The notes below the pieces were generated by a model. It was not told the DNA's origin. It saw nothing but the letters and a program-made list of their open reading frames with translations, and did not search any database. The translations under genes and the position numbers were made by a program. Positions 34,018 to 43,442 of a DNA stretch of 64,000 nucleotides are shown piece by piece; positions within the stretch are counted from its first letter, which is position 1, and every line of letters begins with the position of its first letter. This DNA is from Tenrec ecaudatus (taxonomy: Eukaryota; Chordata; Mammalia; Afrosoricida; Tenrecidae). The stretch lies in contig NC_134546.1 in assembly GCF_050624435.1 (NCBI RefSeq), forward strand, positions 38,953,501-39,017,500, in the 5' to 3' direction.

Positions 34018-34208
34018 TCTCTGCCACTTGCCAACTCGCTGGCCTTTAATCAGGCTCACAATGACCTTATAGGACAGGATAGAACTGCCATTGTGGGTTT
34101 CTGAGACTAGAACTAAAGAGCCTTTCTCCCATGGAGAGACTGGTGGTTTCTAACTGCAGACCTTGCAGTTAGCAGCCCAACAAGGTAATCCACTATGCCA
34201 GCAGGGCT
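34018..34208 (-). repeat. AfroSINE copy
   Basis: Minus strand: AATGACCTTATAGGACAGGA, TGTGGGTTTCTGAGACTAG, AGACCTTGCAGTTAGCAGCC, closing CTATGCCAGCAGGGCTT. Confidence 0.75.
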
Positions 34209-34269
34209 TCACTGTCACTTGCCCAGTCATTTCTTAATTGCTCTGCATGTCACTCCCCTCATCCTTAGT

Positions 34270-34791
34270 TGTAGCAGTTACATAATCCCCTGTCAACTTG
34301 TGAAGGGATGGAGTCTAGCCAGTCAATCAGGTCATAGCCAATGAGGCCTCTGTATGGGCATGGCCTTCTCCTGAGGATTCTGGGAATTCCTGTCTTCCTC
34401 CCTGGAGGTGGGACACACACTGTCTGCTAGACTTTCCTGTTGACAATCCACATGGAGCTACGCTGATGGAGCCAGAGCCCTGGAACTAGAGAAGCCATGT
34501 GGAGACCCATGCCAGTGGTAAGATGCTTCCACTGTCACTGGATCCACAAGACTTTCCACCCAATGGCCTGTGATCTGCCTGCATTTGACATCATTGCATG
34601 TGTTGTGTGAGTCTGAAGAGGAATTTATAGACTGGTATTGTACATACGGGCTAATATCAGACTTATGGACTTGAACTGGACTGGGCTGAGATGTTTTCTT
34701 AATATACAATTATTTTTTTGATATAAAGCTCTTTCTTTTACACATATGAATGCCTCTCGATTGGTTTCTCTAGTCAACCCAGACGGACACA
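34270..34791 (+). repeat. ERVL-like solo LTR, best-preserved copy
   Basis: 522 bp from TGTAGCAGTTACATAATCCC to GTCAACCCAGACGGACACA. It includes CCTGTCAACTTGTG inside the left end, GGATCCACAAGACTTTCCAC in the middle and TGATATAAAGCTCTTTC near the right end. The flanks TTAGT (34265-34269) and GTAGT (34792-34796) match at 4 of 5. There is no viral coding region. Confidence 0.7.
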
Positions 34792-35288
34792 GTAGTGATA
34801 TACTGTAACGATTCCTTTGGTTGCTAGGGACAGAAAACAAACCAGTACTTGCAAGGAAAAAATTATTTTAAAGAAGAAGAGAAGGTACTGGAGAGGGGGA
34901 GCATTGATTAAACCAAATGACTGATGGGAGGCAGAATGTTAGTGCAATCGGATTGTAGGGAGAACTAGAAGCAGGAACTCATAAATGGCTTGTTTTCTTT
35001 CTTCCTTCTTGGGAAAAGAAGCCCTCCCTCCATGTTTGCTTCTCTCTGCACTTTGGCTTCGTTTTCCTGGCTGGCTATTTCCCTACAGCCATGAAGGGCC
35101 AACAACTTCCAGGCTCACCTTGTCTTCCTTCCTTAGTCAGTAAAAGCGGGGAAGCATCTTGTCTTGGGTTCCCCATTCAATAATCTCAGGAGAGGGCTTC
35201 AATGGTCCCAACTTGGATCAGGTGCCCACCCAGGGCTCATCACAGTGGACAGGGGCAGAGTGAGTTGATGATGTTTTATACAGCCCGT
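34792..35288. other. Unique intergenic DNA
   Basis: Nothing recognised beyond A-rich 34855-34885. Confidence 0.4.
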
Positions 35289-35378
35289 AAAAACTCTCCA
35301 AAGTCACTGACATGGAGTCATTCTGACTCCCAATGACCCAACGGGACAGAGTGGAACTGCCCTTTAAGGTTTCCGAAT
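35289..35378 (-). repeat. AfroSINE, outer copy, tail half
   Basis: Minus-strand tail half (GGAGTCATTCTGACTCCCAA, AACGGGACAGAGTGGAACTG), cut at GGTTTCCGAAT by an inserted SINE. It resumes at 35562. Confidence 0.7.
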
Positions 35379-35561
35379 GAGCCCTAGTGGTGTGGTGGCT
35401 GTGTGTTGGGTGTGTTCTGCACGGTCGGCAGTTCGAAACCGCCAGCAGCTCTGAGGGAGAAAGACTGGGCTTCTATTTCCAGAAACAGCTGCCGTCTTGG
35501 AAACCCACAGTGGGGTCGCTGTGCGTCAGCGCTGACTCGATGGCAGTGAGTTTGGTTTGGG
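35379..35561 (+). repeat. AfroSINE, inner copy
   Basis: Full plus-strand SINE: GAGCCCTAGTGGTGTGGTGG, GGCAGTTCGAAACCGCCAG, GTCGCTGTGCGTCAGCGCTG, GAGTTTGGTTTGG. It is flanked by an imperfect duplication of the outer SINE, GGTTTCCGAAT (35368-35378) and GGTTTCCAGAT (35562-35572). It is among the least diverged SINEs here. Confidence 0.85.
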
Positions 35562-35648
35562 GGTTTCCAGATTTCTCCCATGGGTTCAAACTACTGGTCT
35601 TATGGCTACCAGCCCCCAAAATAACCCACTCCGCCACCAGAGCTCCTA
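35562..35648 (-). repeat. AfroSINE, outer copy, head half
   Basis: Continues the outer SINE with TTTCTCCCATGGGTTCAAAC and closes CACTCCGCCACCAGAGCTCC. Confidence 0.7.
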
Positions 35649-37248
35649 GAAGTTACGAAAGAACATTCAGCAGAAGCAACGGTGCTGTTTTGGAGAGACA
35701 AAACCTTAAGTCTTTTCTCTAACTCTGCCCTGGCATGGTTGTTTTGGAGATTAAATAAGTGGTTGTTTTGGAGATTAAATAAGACAACCTACCCAAACAG
35801 GTGCAGCCCACAGCACAGAGCCTGTCTACAGTTCACAGAGATAGCATATAGCACAGCAGGAGTGACACAAATTCTTCTTCTTGCTCGTCATCCCACCTTG
35901 ATTCCTGGGACCACTGCTCGCCTCTGTCGCTGCCCTCTGAGTCAATGTAGATGTCCAATAGACATGATTTCACCAACAGAAGTCGCCTTTGAAAAGAAAA
36001 AGAAGTGCCTCTTCTCAAGGAACAGTCTTGAGCCCGGGTCCAGATTTTGTGGGTAGCCTGTGGGCCAGCTTTCTCCCCACGGCCTCTCTTAGCTTGTTAC
36101 TTTTGTGCAGTGTACAGACTGCCCAGCTGGGCAAGGCCCCACACTCCTCAACATGGCTTGCAGAGGCCTATGATTTGGCACCAATGCATGCTTCCCAATG
36201 AAACGCAAGCCTGCCCGTCTCCCAGGCTCACTGTTCCCAGAACGCCTCGTGCCTGGGTGCTGTTCCTTCTTACCTGGCTGCGTTTTCCAGGTTTGAGGCT
36301 CTCTGCCAATCAGCTGCTTAAGCCCCAAGTCCATGGCAACTCTTCTGCAAACCTTTCCTCAGCACACCCAGAGCTGAACACTGGCCGTGTCCTCTGCCCT
36401 CCCAGCAGCCTGCTCTTTATCCTCTGCCACGGACCAGATAATATTGTATCAGCTCCCCCACCTCTCCCCACCCCCAAGCGCTTGTGGCTTTTCCAGCTCC
36501 TGGTCCTCTCAGAAACAGAGCCTGGCATCTTGTAGACCTTAATAAATGCGTGCGAAACAAAATAGCGAATGAATCAGTGTGTGTGTGGGGGGGGGGGGGT
36601 AGAAAAAACTGAGAGAAGACATTCCACTGCTCTCAAACCCACCTGCGTTTGCTTTGACGTGTGCAGTTAAAAAGGAAGGGAGAAAAGCTCAGTCTAAGAC
36701 GATTTGAAACAAAGTAGCTTCCTCTCTCAACACCCTCACATTTGAGAAGTGTCTTTTTAAATTATTTTTTTTTAACTACAGGGCATTATCTTCTTCGCTG
36801 TTGACTAAATGAGGTTGAGGTTTCATTGTTTCCTTGTGTCTGTTTGGTCCCAGCGTTCCTGGGCTGACCTGGGGGCATTCAGGAGAATTCTCTCCATACT
36901 TCACAAACAGGCTGGGTGTGAGTTGTTACAAAAGACAAATAAAATTGTGTCCCCCACAGGGGGTTAGGGGTGGGCTTTGGGCCCCCCCCCCACCACCACA
37001 CACACACATACACAAAGTAGTCTGTCTTGTAAACCATAATCTCTAAACCTGTGTCTATAATGCCCTCAGGGGACTGAATGTCCTTTGTGATGTTGACTTG
37101 GCAGGATTCGTGTAGGGTGTGTTTTAGGGCCACCTTTTTTGAGATATAAAGGAGATTAAACAAGCAAGTGAGAGAAGCAGAGATAGGGGAAGAGAAATAC
37201 AAGACGTGACAGCCCCTTCCTCCTGAGCCTACAATGAAGGAAACATTT
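35649..37248. other. Unique intergenic DNA
   Basis: No gene recognised. It contains a 22-bp doublet (GTTGTTTTGGAGATTAAATA) at 35737-35782, a run of about 12 G at 36588-36599, and a C-rich/CA stretch at 36981-37012. The 162-codon ORF at 36047-36535 has no recognisable domain. Confidence 0.45.
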
Positions 37249-37256
37249 CTCTAGAG

Positions 37257-37575
37257 CTTCTCAACCCGCGGGTCGTGACCCCTTTGGGGGGCCAAATGGC
37301 CCTTTCACTGGGGTCGCCTAAGACCACCGGAAAATGCATAAATATTTCACAATATATAATTGCATATTGTTTTGTGATTAATAACTATGCTTTAATATGT
37401 TCAATTTGTAATAATGAAAATACATCCTGTTTATCAGATATTTACACGATGATTCATAACAGTAGCAAAATTACAGTTATGAAGTAGCAATGAAAATAAC
37501 TTTGTGGTTGGGGTTCACCACAACATGAGGAACTGTATGAAAGAGTTGCAGCATGAGGAAGGTTGAGAACCACTG
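37257..37575 (+). mobile_element. SPIN non-autonomous hAT transposon, perfect target duplication
   Basis: A 319-bp SPIN copy. The left end is CTTCTCAACCCGCGGGTCG, lacking a few terminal bases. The right end is AGGTTGAGAACCACTG. Internal ATTCATAACAGTAGCAAAAT and AGTTATGAAGTAGCAA are the conserved SPIN core. It is flanked by a perfect 8-bp direct repeat, CTCTAGAG, at 37249-37256 and 37576-37583, which fits the hAT target preference. No transposase ORF. Confidence 0.95.
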
Positions 37576-37583
37576 CTCTAGAG

Positions 37584-38147
37584 CCAGTGCCCTGAATTTG
37601 GGCCTTGGGTCTCCTAAGTGGTGAGAAAATGCATTTCTTTGTTCGAGCCCTTACTGGGCTCTTTCTGTTACCGAAGCACCAGATAACGAAAATACTGCGC
37701 ATGAACTTCCCTCAGCTGTAAGCTCTAAGTATTCCTGGCAGACGGTTCTGGCATTTCTATGGGCCAACAGGATGAGGTCATCGCCACCAGTGAAGTCAGT
37801 GCTGCATGATTCATCTGACATCAGTTCTCTGGTTGGAGTGCCGGACATTCACAGAGCTCCTCCTGGCACACCCAGAACCCAGCATCTGTGGACATCTTCA
37901 AGGTTCTGGAAGGGACTCTCCAGCTCCCAGGACTCCTGCTAAATGCCTGTCCCTTAGGGAAGCAATTTGAAATTTGGGAGCCGGAAATGCTAAAGGGGAG
38001 AAGACTTAAGAGAAAGCCCTGCCTTACAGACTGGGGGCAGCCTTTGCCCTGCCCTCATGACAACACTACCATCGTCTCCAGCAACTGCTTCCTACCTTTG
38101 TCCCAAAGCACAGCCTGAAGGGCCGGATTCTAAAGGACCCAGGTGTC
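37584..38147. other. Unique intergenic DNA
   Basis: No gene or repeat recognised. Confidence 0.45.
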
Positions 38148-38262
38148 ATCCATGGGATGACAGATGAGGAAACTGAGGCCCAGAGAGGGAGGTGGCATGC
38201 TCAAGGTCACACTGCCACTTAAGGGGGTCACACTAGACCTGGGACCAAATTCAAGTCCCATT
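38148..38262 (-). repeat. MIR fragment
   Basis: AGATGAGGAAACTGAGGCCC, AGAGAGGGAGGTGGC and TGCTCAAGGTCACACTGCC form the MIR core consensus. Confidence 0.65.
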
Positions 38263-38316
38263 GGCTGAATGTACTTCAGTATCTTCTAAAGGTCTTCTGT
38301 GAAATCATTTTAGAAT

Positions 38317-38455
38317 ACGAAACCAGACTCCTAGCGATCCTATGGACTAGGTAGAACTGCCTCTGCTGGGCTTCAGAGACTGTCACTCAACGGGAGTTTG
38401 TCCTCTGCACAGACTTGTGGCTTCGCACCACTGGCCTTGCCACCAGGAATCCTTT
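38317..38455 (-). repeat. AfroSINE fragment
   Basis: ACCAGACTCCTAGCGATCC through CTGGCCTTGCCACCAGGAAT; diverged minus-strand copy. Confidence 0.6.
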
Positions 38456-38567
38456 TTTAGAATCCAGTCCCAGCAAATGCTGCTGGTCCTGAAGGTAAAG
38501 AAAGGGGCAAACCCTTCTCTCGTTTTCTCTAACAGCAAATGGAAAAGATTGGCTTTGAACCAAGATC

Positions 38568-38745
38568 AGGAGCCTTGGTGGCTAGTGTGTTACCCACGAG
38601 GCTGCTAACTATGTGGTTAACAGTTCCAAACCTCCGGCTGCTCCACAGGAGAAAAACGAGGCTCTCTAACTCCTTTAACCCAGAGACAGTTCTACCTTGT
38701 CCTGATAGGGTCACTATGAGTCAGAATCAACTAGATGGTTCTAAG
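38568..38745 (+). repeat. AfroSINE copy
   Basis: GGAGCCTTGGTGGCTAGTGT head, CAGTTCTACCTTGTCCTGAT middle, and tail CACTATGAGTCAGAATCAAC. Confidence 0.8.
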
Positions 38746-39400
38746 TTGTTTTTATTTCTTTGCTTGTTTGAACCAACATCTATCTGACTTCAAAGGCAAT
38801 GCAAATACCCACACTAAAATGCCAAGGGAGACTTCTGGTGAATCCAGAAGGAATGTCCAGGAATCCACGTAGACCAGGGAGAGTGGAAGTCACCATAGGG
38901 ATTTGAGAGTCCTGTCCTTGGAGTCTAGGAAGCGGGGCTGTGGATATAACAAGTCCCAAAGTGGGCTTTGAGTCCGTGAGCGCTGTTATGAACTGTGGAA
39001 TGCTCACTTCACCGATTTCGGTCTCCGTGCGCTCATCTGCAATCTCAGGGAGATGCTCCCAGTTTACACCGCCTCTCGCCTCTCGGTGTTTCCGAAGCAA
39101 TCAGTCAATGAGAGGAAGCGATTTCTCTCCAGCCAGGCGGGGGATAGGGGCTCAGGTGTCTACATAGAGTGAAATCCTTCTCCCACCTGCGGGTGCACCA
39201 TGCCCAAAGCTCTGCTGACCAGTGAACCCGCCCAGGCGAAGCCAATTGACGTTTTCAGGCTCGGCTGGCTCGGCTAGGGGTTACCACCTCAATCACATGC
39301 CTTTAGAGCATACAGCATGTCACTTCTCAGGAATCCAAAACGAGTGCGTCCAGGGACTTTAAGGACTGAAAGGGGGCCTCGGAGATGGTCGCCCCCACGG
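38746..39400. other. Unique DNA upstream of the RHOQ CpG island
   Basis: No gene recognised. The minus-strand ORF at 38780-39100 is unrecognised. Confidence 0.4.
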
Positions 39401-40392
39401 GAGACCAGGTACAGTCGCCAAACCTTAGAGCCAACAGCCCCGTCCCGTCCCCCATCTGTCTGGTGGTGGTGGTGGAGGGGAGAGAAGGGGGGGGATCCTT
39501 AGTTCAAGATGCTCTAACCGCCCCCGTCCCCCGTGTCCAGTTTCTCAGTAAACGATTCAAGCTTGGGCGGGGCAAGGCCTAGAGGGGAGGGCCAGGGAGG
39601 GGACAGCAAGGAGCCCGAAATCCCTGCCCCCGTCCGGGGTCTCCGGGTTTTGTTTTTGTTTTTGTTGTTTGAACCCTCTTGGCCTCTTTCCCTCCTGATG
39701 TCTTGCTGCGGGGACGCACTCATGGGGCCGACAGGACGGATCCTGCCTTCCGGGTGGCGTTCAGCTCCAACTGTACAATTGTGCATGACTATTGCGTCAC
39801 CGTTGGAGTCGTCGTGGCTCCTCAAGAGACCTCCTAGTCTTCCCCAGCACCCGGGCCTGTGGACGCTTCCAGGCGCTGCGGGCACTTTCGCGAGGAGCCC
39901 TGGGCCTCTCGCTCGCGGTTCTCCCCGCCCACCCCGTCACCCGCCCACCCAACCTTACCTCCGCGCCCATCCCTCCCCGCTGACTCCTCCTCTCGCCCCC
40001 TCAAGCTAGGGTGAGCGCGCAGGCCCGGGAGGCGCGCGCGCGGGCGGGGCGCGCGGGCGGCCCGCACTCCGGGGAGGCTCCTCGGCCCGCCCTCCGCTGG
40101 GGCCACGGCGGGAGGGGGCCCGTCCGGCCGCGGGGCGGGGAGAGCCGCCTGGCCCCTCCCCTCCGCCGCCCTCCCCAAAGTTGCCGTCTCCCCCGGGGCC
40201 GGACAGTCTTATGATCCGGCGGATCCTCCCGGGGAGGCCGGGCCGGAACGAGGGCGCGGGCGCCGGGCGGCGGGGGCAGCGGGCGGGCGCGGCGGCCGGG
40301 GCCGGTGCCGGGGCGGGGACCCGGGCAGAGACCGGAGCCGCGGCAGCGCCCCGGGCCCGCCGCCTCCTCCCCTCGGGCGGGGGGACCGCTGC

Positions 40393-40440
40393 ATGGGGCC
40401 GGGGGGGCGGCGGCGGACCCCCCAGGCGGGCTGGGGCTGA
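40393..40440 (+). other. RHOQ upstream ORF 1 (15 codons)
   Basis: ATG at 40393 in the CpG-island leader, closed by TGA at 40438-40440. It is out of frame with RHOQ and is only in the mRNA if transcription begins upstream of 40393. Confidence 0.45.
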
Positions 40441-40444
40441 GCCC

Positions 40445-40470
40445 GGGGCCGGGGCGGGGGCTCCGGGGGG
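40445..40470 (+). promoter_or_regulatory. RHOQ: G-quadruplex motif in the RHOQ leader
   Basis: Four G-runs of 4, 4, 5 and 6 bases with loops of 2, 1 and 4 bases (CC, C, CTCC), on the sense strand 29-55 bases before the start codon. As RNA it could slow scanning; as DNA it could affect promoter structure. Confidence 0.6.
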
Positions 40471-40473
40471 ACC

Positions 40474-40524
40474 ATGCCCGGAGGCCGGCCGGCCGCAGCA
40501 TGGCTCACGGGCCCGGCGCGCTGA
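40474..40524 (+). other. RHOQ upstream ORF 2, overlapping the start codon
   Basis: ATG at 40474 (A at -3) opens a 16-codon frame that runs through the RHOQ ATG at 40500 and stops at TGA 40522-40524, in a different frame. Ribosomes using it would miss the RHOQ start unless they reinitiate backwards, so it should reduce RHOQ output. Confidence 0.5.
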
Positions 40525-40641
40525 TGCTCAAGTGCGTGGTGGTGGGCGACGGGGCGGTGGGCAAGACGTGCCTGCTCATGAGCTATGCCAACGACGCCTT
40601 CCCGGAGGAGTACGTGCCCACCGTTTTCGACCACTACGCAG
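40500..40641 (+). CDS. RHOQ: RHOQ (TC10) exon 1, coding part
   Basis: Encodes residues 1-47 and the first base of codon 48 of the Rho-family GTPase TC10, a plasma-membrane and endosomal switch acting in insulin-stimulated GLUT4 traffic, exocytosis and actin control. The N-terminal extension before the GTPase fold ([10 protein letters not shown]) is typical of TC10. The P-loop GDGAVGKT lies at residues 16-23 and the switch I region with [10 protein letters not shown] at 38-47, where the threonine at 41 corresponds to Thr35 of Cdc42. The ATG has A at -3 and G at +4. The frame stays open upstream to 40305, but that part is GC-rich noise and does not match the family. The exon ends at the donor G|GTAAGC (phase 1). 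Residues seen agree with the human protein as I recall it. Confidence 0.97.
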
Positions 40642-41164
40642 GTAAGCCCGGAACTGCTGACTAAGGGGCTGCTCCCGGGCCGGGAACTTTGGAGCAACTT
40701 TGGCAGAGCCCCCTCCCTGCCTCCCCCGAAGCGCGCTCTCTACCGCCTCCCCCGCGGGCCCTCCGCCGCGCTCCAGCTCCACCCCCGAGGCGCTGCTGGC
40801 GGCCACCTAGCTCGCTCGCGTCCCGACCCCCTCTTCCTACTTCCCTCGGTCCCTGCTCCCCGCACTTCCCAAACATTTTGGCTCCGCGAAATCGCCCAGC
40901 CGACCGCCTTGACCTTCTCACAGCCACCTCCCCTACTGCACCAAGCCCCCGGGGGATGGGGGTGGGGTAGGGGGCGGCACTCCATGGGACCCGAAGGGAG
41001 ATGAGCACCGCACCCTCGCACCCTCATCAGACACTACTTGGCTGTGAGCCTGGAGCTAGGGAACAAGAGTGACTTCTCTGGGTGGGAGGGTCCCTGCGAG
41101 CCAGACTTCATCCCACAGGCCTGGTCTTAGTGAGTTTCTCCCCGCCCCGTTTCTGTCCTTGCAG
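40642..41164 (+). other. RHOQ: RHOQ intron 1
   Basis: A 523-bp GT-AG intron, phase 1, ending CTGTCCTTGCAG after a pyrimidine-rich stretch. GC-rich at its 5' side as part of the island. No repeats seen. Confidence 0.9.
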
Positions 41165-41223
41165 TCAGCGTCACCGTGGGGGGCAAGCAGTACCTTCTGG
41201 GACTCTATGACACGGCCGGACAG
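41165..41223 (+). CDS. RHOQ: RHOQ (TC10) exon 2
   Basis: 59-bp exon completing codon 48 and encoding VSVTVGGKQYLLGLYDTAGQ (residues 48-67). It carries the G3 motif DTAGQ at 63-67; the glutamine is the catalytic residue equivalent to Gln61 of Ras and Cdc42. The exon ends exactly after the CAG codon at donor CAG|GTGAGTG (phase 0). The remaining part of the protein (switch II through the C-terminal membrane-anchor region, about residues 68-205) is not found in the rest of the window, so the entry is partial only because the window ends. Confidence 0.96.
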
Positions 41224-42027
41224 GTGAGTGAGTGCTTGGGCCTGGGTCCTGCTGACAATTTGGGGGAGCTTTGAAGGACCTTTGGAAACTGTCTGAAAGA
41301 GAGAGTATGCCTTGGAGTCCCCCCACCCCCTTGATCCGGATTCTTATTTCTTTGTAAAGTTATCAAATTAAGAGGGGGGGGGGACAACAAAAAATCCAAA
41401 GACCAGCACAGCCCACCCCTGGGCTGGGAAAGTGTTTGCCTGTCTGTACTTGTGTCCTTCTGTATGGCTGCTGGTGTGTGGGTCCCCACTCCTGTTGCAA
41501 AGTGGCAGGGCCAATCATGAAGCGCCCTTATTTTTAGTTGCCCATGACCGCGGCTCCCCCTCACAGCCTCTGTCTGGGCCCTCATTGGTGAGCGGGCTGC
41601 CTGCTCGAGGAGTCGGATTGGTGGGAAATGGCATCATCTAATAGGATGGGAAGGCATTTGGTCTTGGTCATGTTTATTACAACAGCGTTGCTCTCTGGGA
41701 CTCCAGACTCTGGAAACGTAATTTGTGGAGCTACCCGAGAACCACAGGGGAAAAAAAATGACGAAGAAACAACAACCAGCCAGCCACTCCTTGGGGCGGG
41801 GTGGGAGAAGAAGGGTTAAGAGTTCAGTAAGAATCTCAGAGGAAGAGGTCCCCCCCACCCCCCAGGTGGCCAGGTGACTTTTGTCTGGTTTTCTTTGGGA
41901 GAATATGTGCAGAAAGAAAATGAACTCTTCCTACTGCCTCTGACCTGGGTTTGCAAGTCAGAGGTAGCTCAGCTTTGCCATTAAAATGAAAGCCTCTGAA
42001 CTGTTGCCCTGTCCCAGCTCCGAAGGC
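41224..42027 (+). other. RHOQ: RHOQ intron 2, proximal part
   Basis: Intron 2 runs from here to the window end (at least 22.8 kb). This first segment is unique DNA with a G-run at 41374-41382 and no repeats recognised. Confidence 0.6.
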
Positions 42028-42230
42028 AGGCACTCCGGCATAATGGTTACCGATTGGGCTGCTAACTGCAAGGTCAGCCCTTTGAAGCCACTAGCTGCTC
42101 CTGGGGAGAAAGATGTGGCATTTTACGCCGCCAAGATTTACAGCCTTGGAAAAGCACAGCACTGCTCTCTGGTCTCCTAGACCAGGGTCACTCCGAGTGG
42201 GAATCCACTTGATGGCAGTGTGTTTGGTTG
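42028..42230 (+). repeat. AfroSINE copy
   Basis: Plus strand: GGCACTCCGGCATAATGGTT, GGGCTGCTAACTGCAAGGTC, GGAATCCACTTGATGGCAGT. About 10 bp of the usual middle are altered. Confidence 0.8.
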
Positions 42231-42651
42231 GGTTGGGTCCCAGGTTCACCCTCCTTCCACGCCCTGTTTGCTAAGGGGCTAAGGATTGTGCATAGTGAGG
42301 TTTTGCAGAATCATGGAGACAGGAAGGTGTGGAGATGCTGCTGGGCTGATTGAATCGCTGAGTGCCCAGACTACGCAACCCGGGATTGTCATAGCCTTTC
42401 AGGGGAGAGAACTTAGTTCCAGAGAGCACAAGAACTTGCATAAGGTCGCCCAAAATTGAGCCCATTCACAAAGGCAGGGTTTCCCGTATGTGACCCTCCT
42501 CACTCTGGTGGAGGGTTGAAAGATGTGTACGGAGCAGGACCAAGCCTAGGCCGCTTTTATTCAGAGGTGGGACACCTACTCTGTTGGCCGCGTGTGGTTC
42601 CCTGGGCATCTCTCTCAGTGTCTTAGGCACCAAGTGATCGTTCCGCACAAA
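42231..42651. other. Intron 2 DNA, possible MIR
   Basis: No gene. The segment CAGGGGAGAGAACTTAGTTC with CATAAGGTCGCCCAAAATTG at 42399-42458 faintly resembles MIR. Confidence 0.35.
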
Positions 42652-42862
42652 GGGTCCTGGTGGTGTTGTGGGTTTGGAGTTGGGCTACTAACTATGCAAG
42701 GTCAGCAGATTGAAACCAGAAGCCACCCCAGAGGAGAAAGATGGGGCTTTCGGTTCTCTTGAAAAGTTAGTCTTGGAAACATGCATGGGCAGTTCTTCTC
42801 TGCCCTTTAGGTTACTGTGAGTTGAATTGACTCACTGGCAATGAGTTTGGGTTTTGGTTTCT
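42652..42862 (+). repeat. AfroSINE copy
   Basis: Plus strand: GGTCCTGGTGGTGTTGTGGG, ACTATGCAAGGTCAGCAG, and tail TTGACTCACTGGCAATGAGT followed by TTGGGTTTTGGTTT. Confidence 0.8.
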
Positions 42863-43068
42863 ACTACTAATAAGCAGTCATAGCAAGGTAACCAGCACTG
42901 AGACGGAATGATGCGTGCTCCTGAGGGTCGGGGAGAATAAAGGTGCAGATTTAGGAGGGGTATCAGCCATGGCTGATTTTAGCATTGATAGAAACGCTTG
43001 GTTCAAACACCTGTTCATGTGTCATGTAGGAAATTCCAGTGTTGTACTTGGTCATTAAGACCCCATAA

Positions 43069-43232
43069 GGAAGGGTGGGGGAGGTAGGGGGGAAAAAGAT
43101 ACTCAAGTAGAAAGAAAATGCTTTGAGAATGATGATGGCAACAAATGTACAAATGTGCTTGACACAATGGATGGATGTATGGATTGTGATAAGATTTGTG
43201 TAAGCCCCCAATAAAATGATTTTTTTTAAAAG
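43069..43232 (+). mobile_element. L1 3'-end fragment with target duplication
   Basis: Severely 5'-truncated tail (TTTGAGAATGATGATGGCAA, TGTGCTTGACACAATGGATG, CCCCCAATAAAATGATTTT). The bordering GACCCCATA (at its 5' end) and GATCCCATA (after the A-rich end) differ at one base and may be the target duplication. Confidence 0.65.
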
Positions 43233-43294
43233 ATCCCATACATCTATCATCCAAGATCAGATTCAGTATATGATCCGGCGTCAGATGCAATAAA

Positions 43295-43296
<2 letters not shown>

Positions 43297-43331
<35 letters not shown>
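43297..43331 (+). repeat. (GT)n microsatellite
   Basis: Uninterrupted GT run of about 35 bases. Confidence 0.96.
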
Positions 43332-43332
<1 letters not shown>

Positions 43333-43431
43333 CCAAATCTGTTGCCATGGAGTTGATTCTAACTTACAATGACTCAATAAGACAGGAGACGTGCCCCATA
43401 GGGTTTTCAAGACTGAAATCTTACAGAAGAG
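43333..43431 (-). repeat. AfroSINE, outer copy interrupted by two insertions
   Basis: Tail half of a minus-strand SINE (TTGCCATGGAGTTGATTCTA, GTGCCCCATAGGGTTTTCAA). It appears to continue at 43981-44034 (CCAACTGCTGACCTCGTAG) and 44238-44272 (AACCACTGTGCCTCCAGGGC), split first by the RPL29 pseudogene and then by a plus-strand SINE. Confidence 0.7.
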
Positions 43432-43442
43432 GATGGCCACAG

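Larger units (their letters stand above)
39401..40499 (+). promoter_or_regulatory. RHOQ: RHOQ CpG-island promoter and 5' leader
   Basis: GC content and CpG density rise sharply from about 39850, peak at 40010-40480, and fall in intron 1. GC boxes (GGGGCGGGG) lie at 40132-40140, 40310-40318 and 40451-40459. There is no TATA box, so dispersed initiation is expected, as for most housekeeping CpG-island genes. A CRE-like TGCGTCAC sits at 39793-39800. The leader holds two upstream ORFs (40393-40440 and 40474-40524) and a G-quadruplex motif (40445-40470). The transcription start cannot be fixed from sequence alone. Confidence 0.75.

Noticed and set aside
40305-40499. In-frame N-terminal extension of RHOQ from an upstream ATG
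   Set aside because: The frame happens to be open, but the RHOQ start at 40500 has strong context and matches the family N-terminus; the extension is G/P/R noise.
40001-40501. 166-codon minus-strand ORF and other frames across the CpG island
   Set aside because: Stop codons are rare at such GC content; R/P/G/A-rich translations are a composition artefact.
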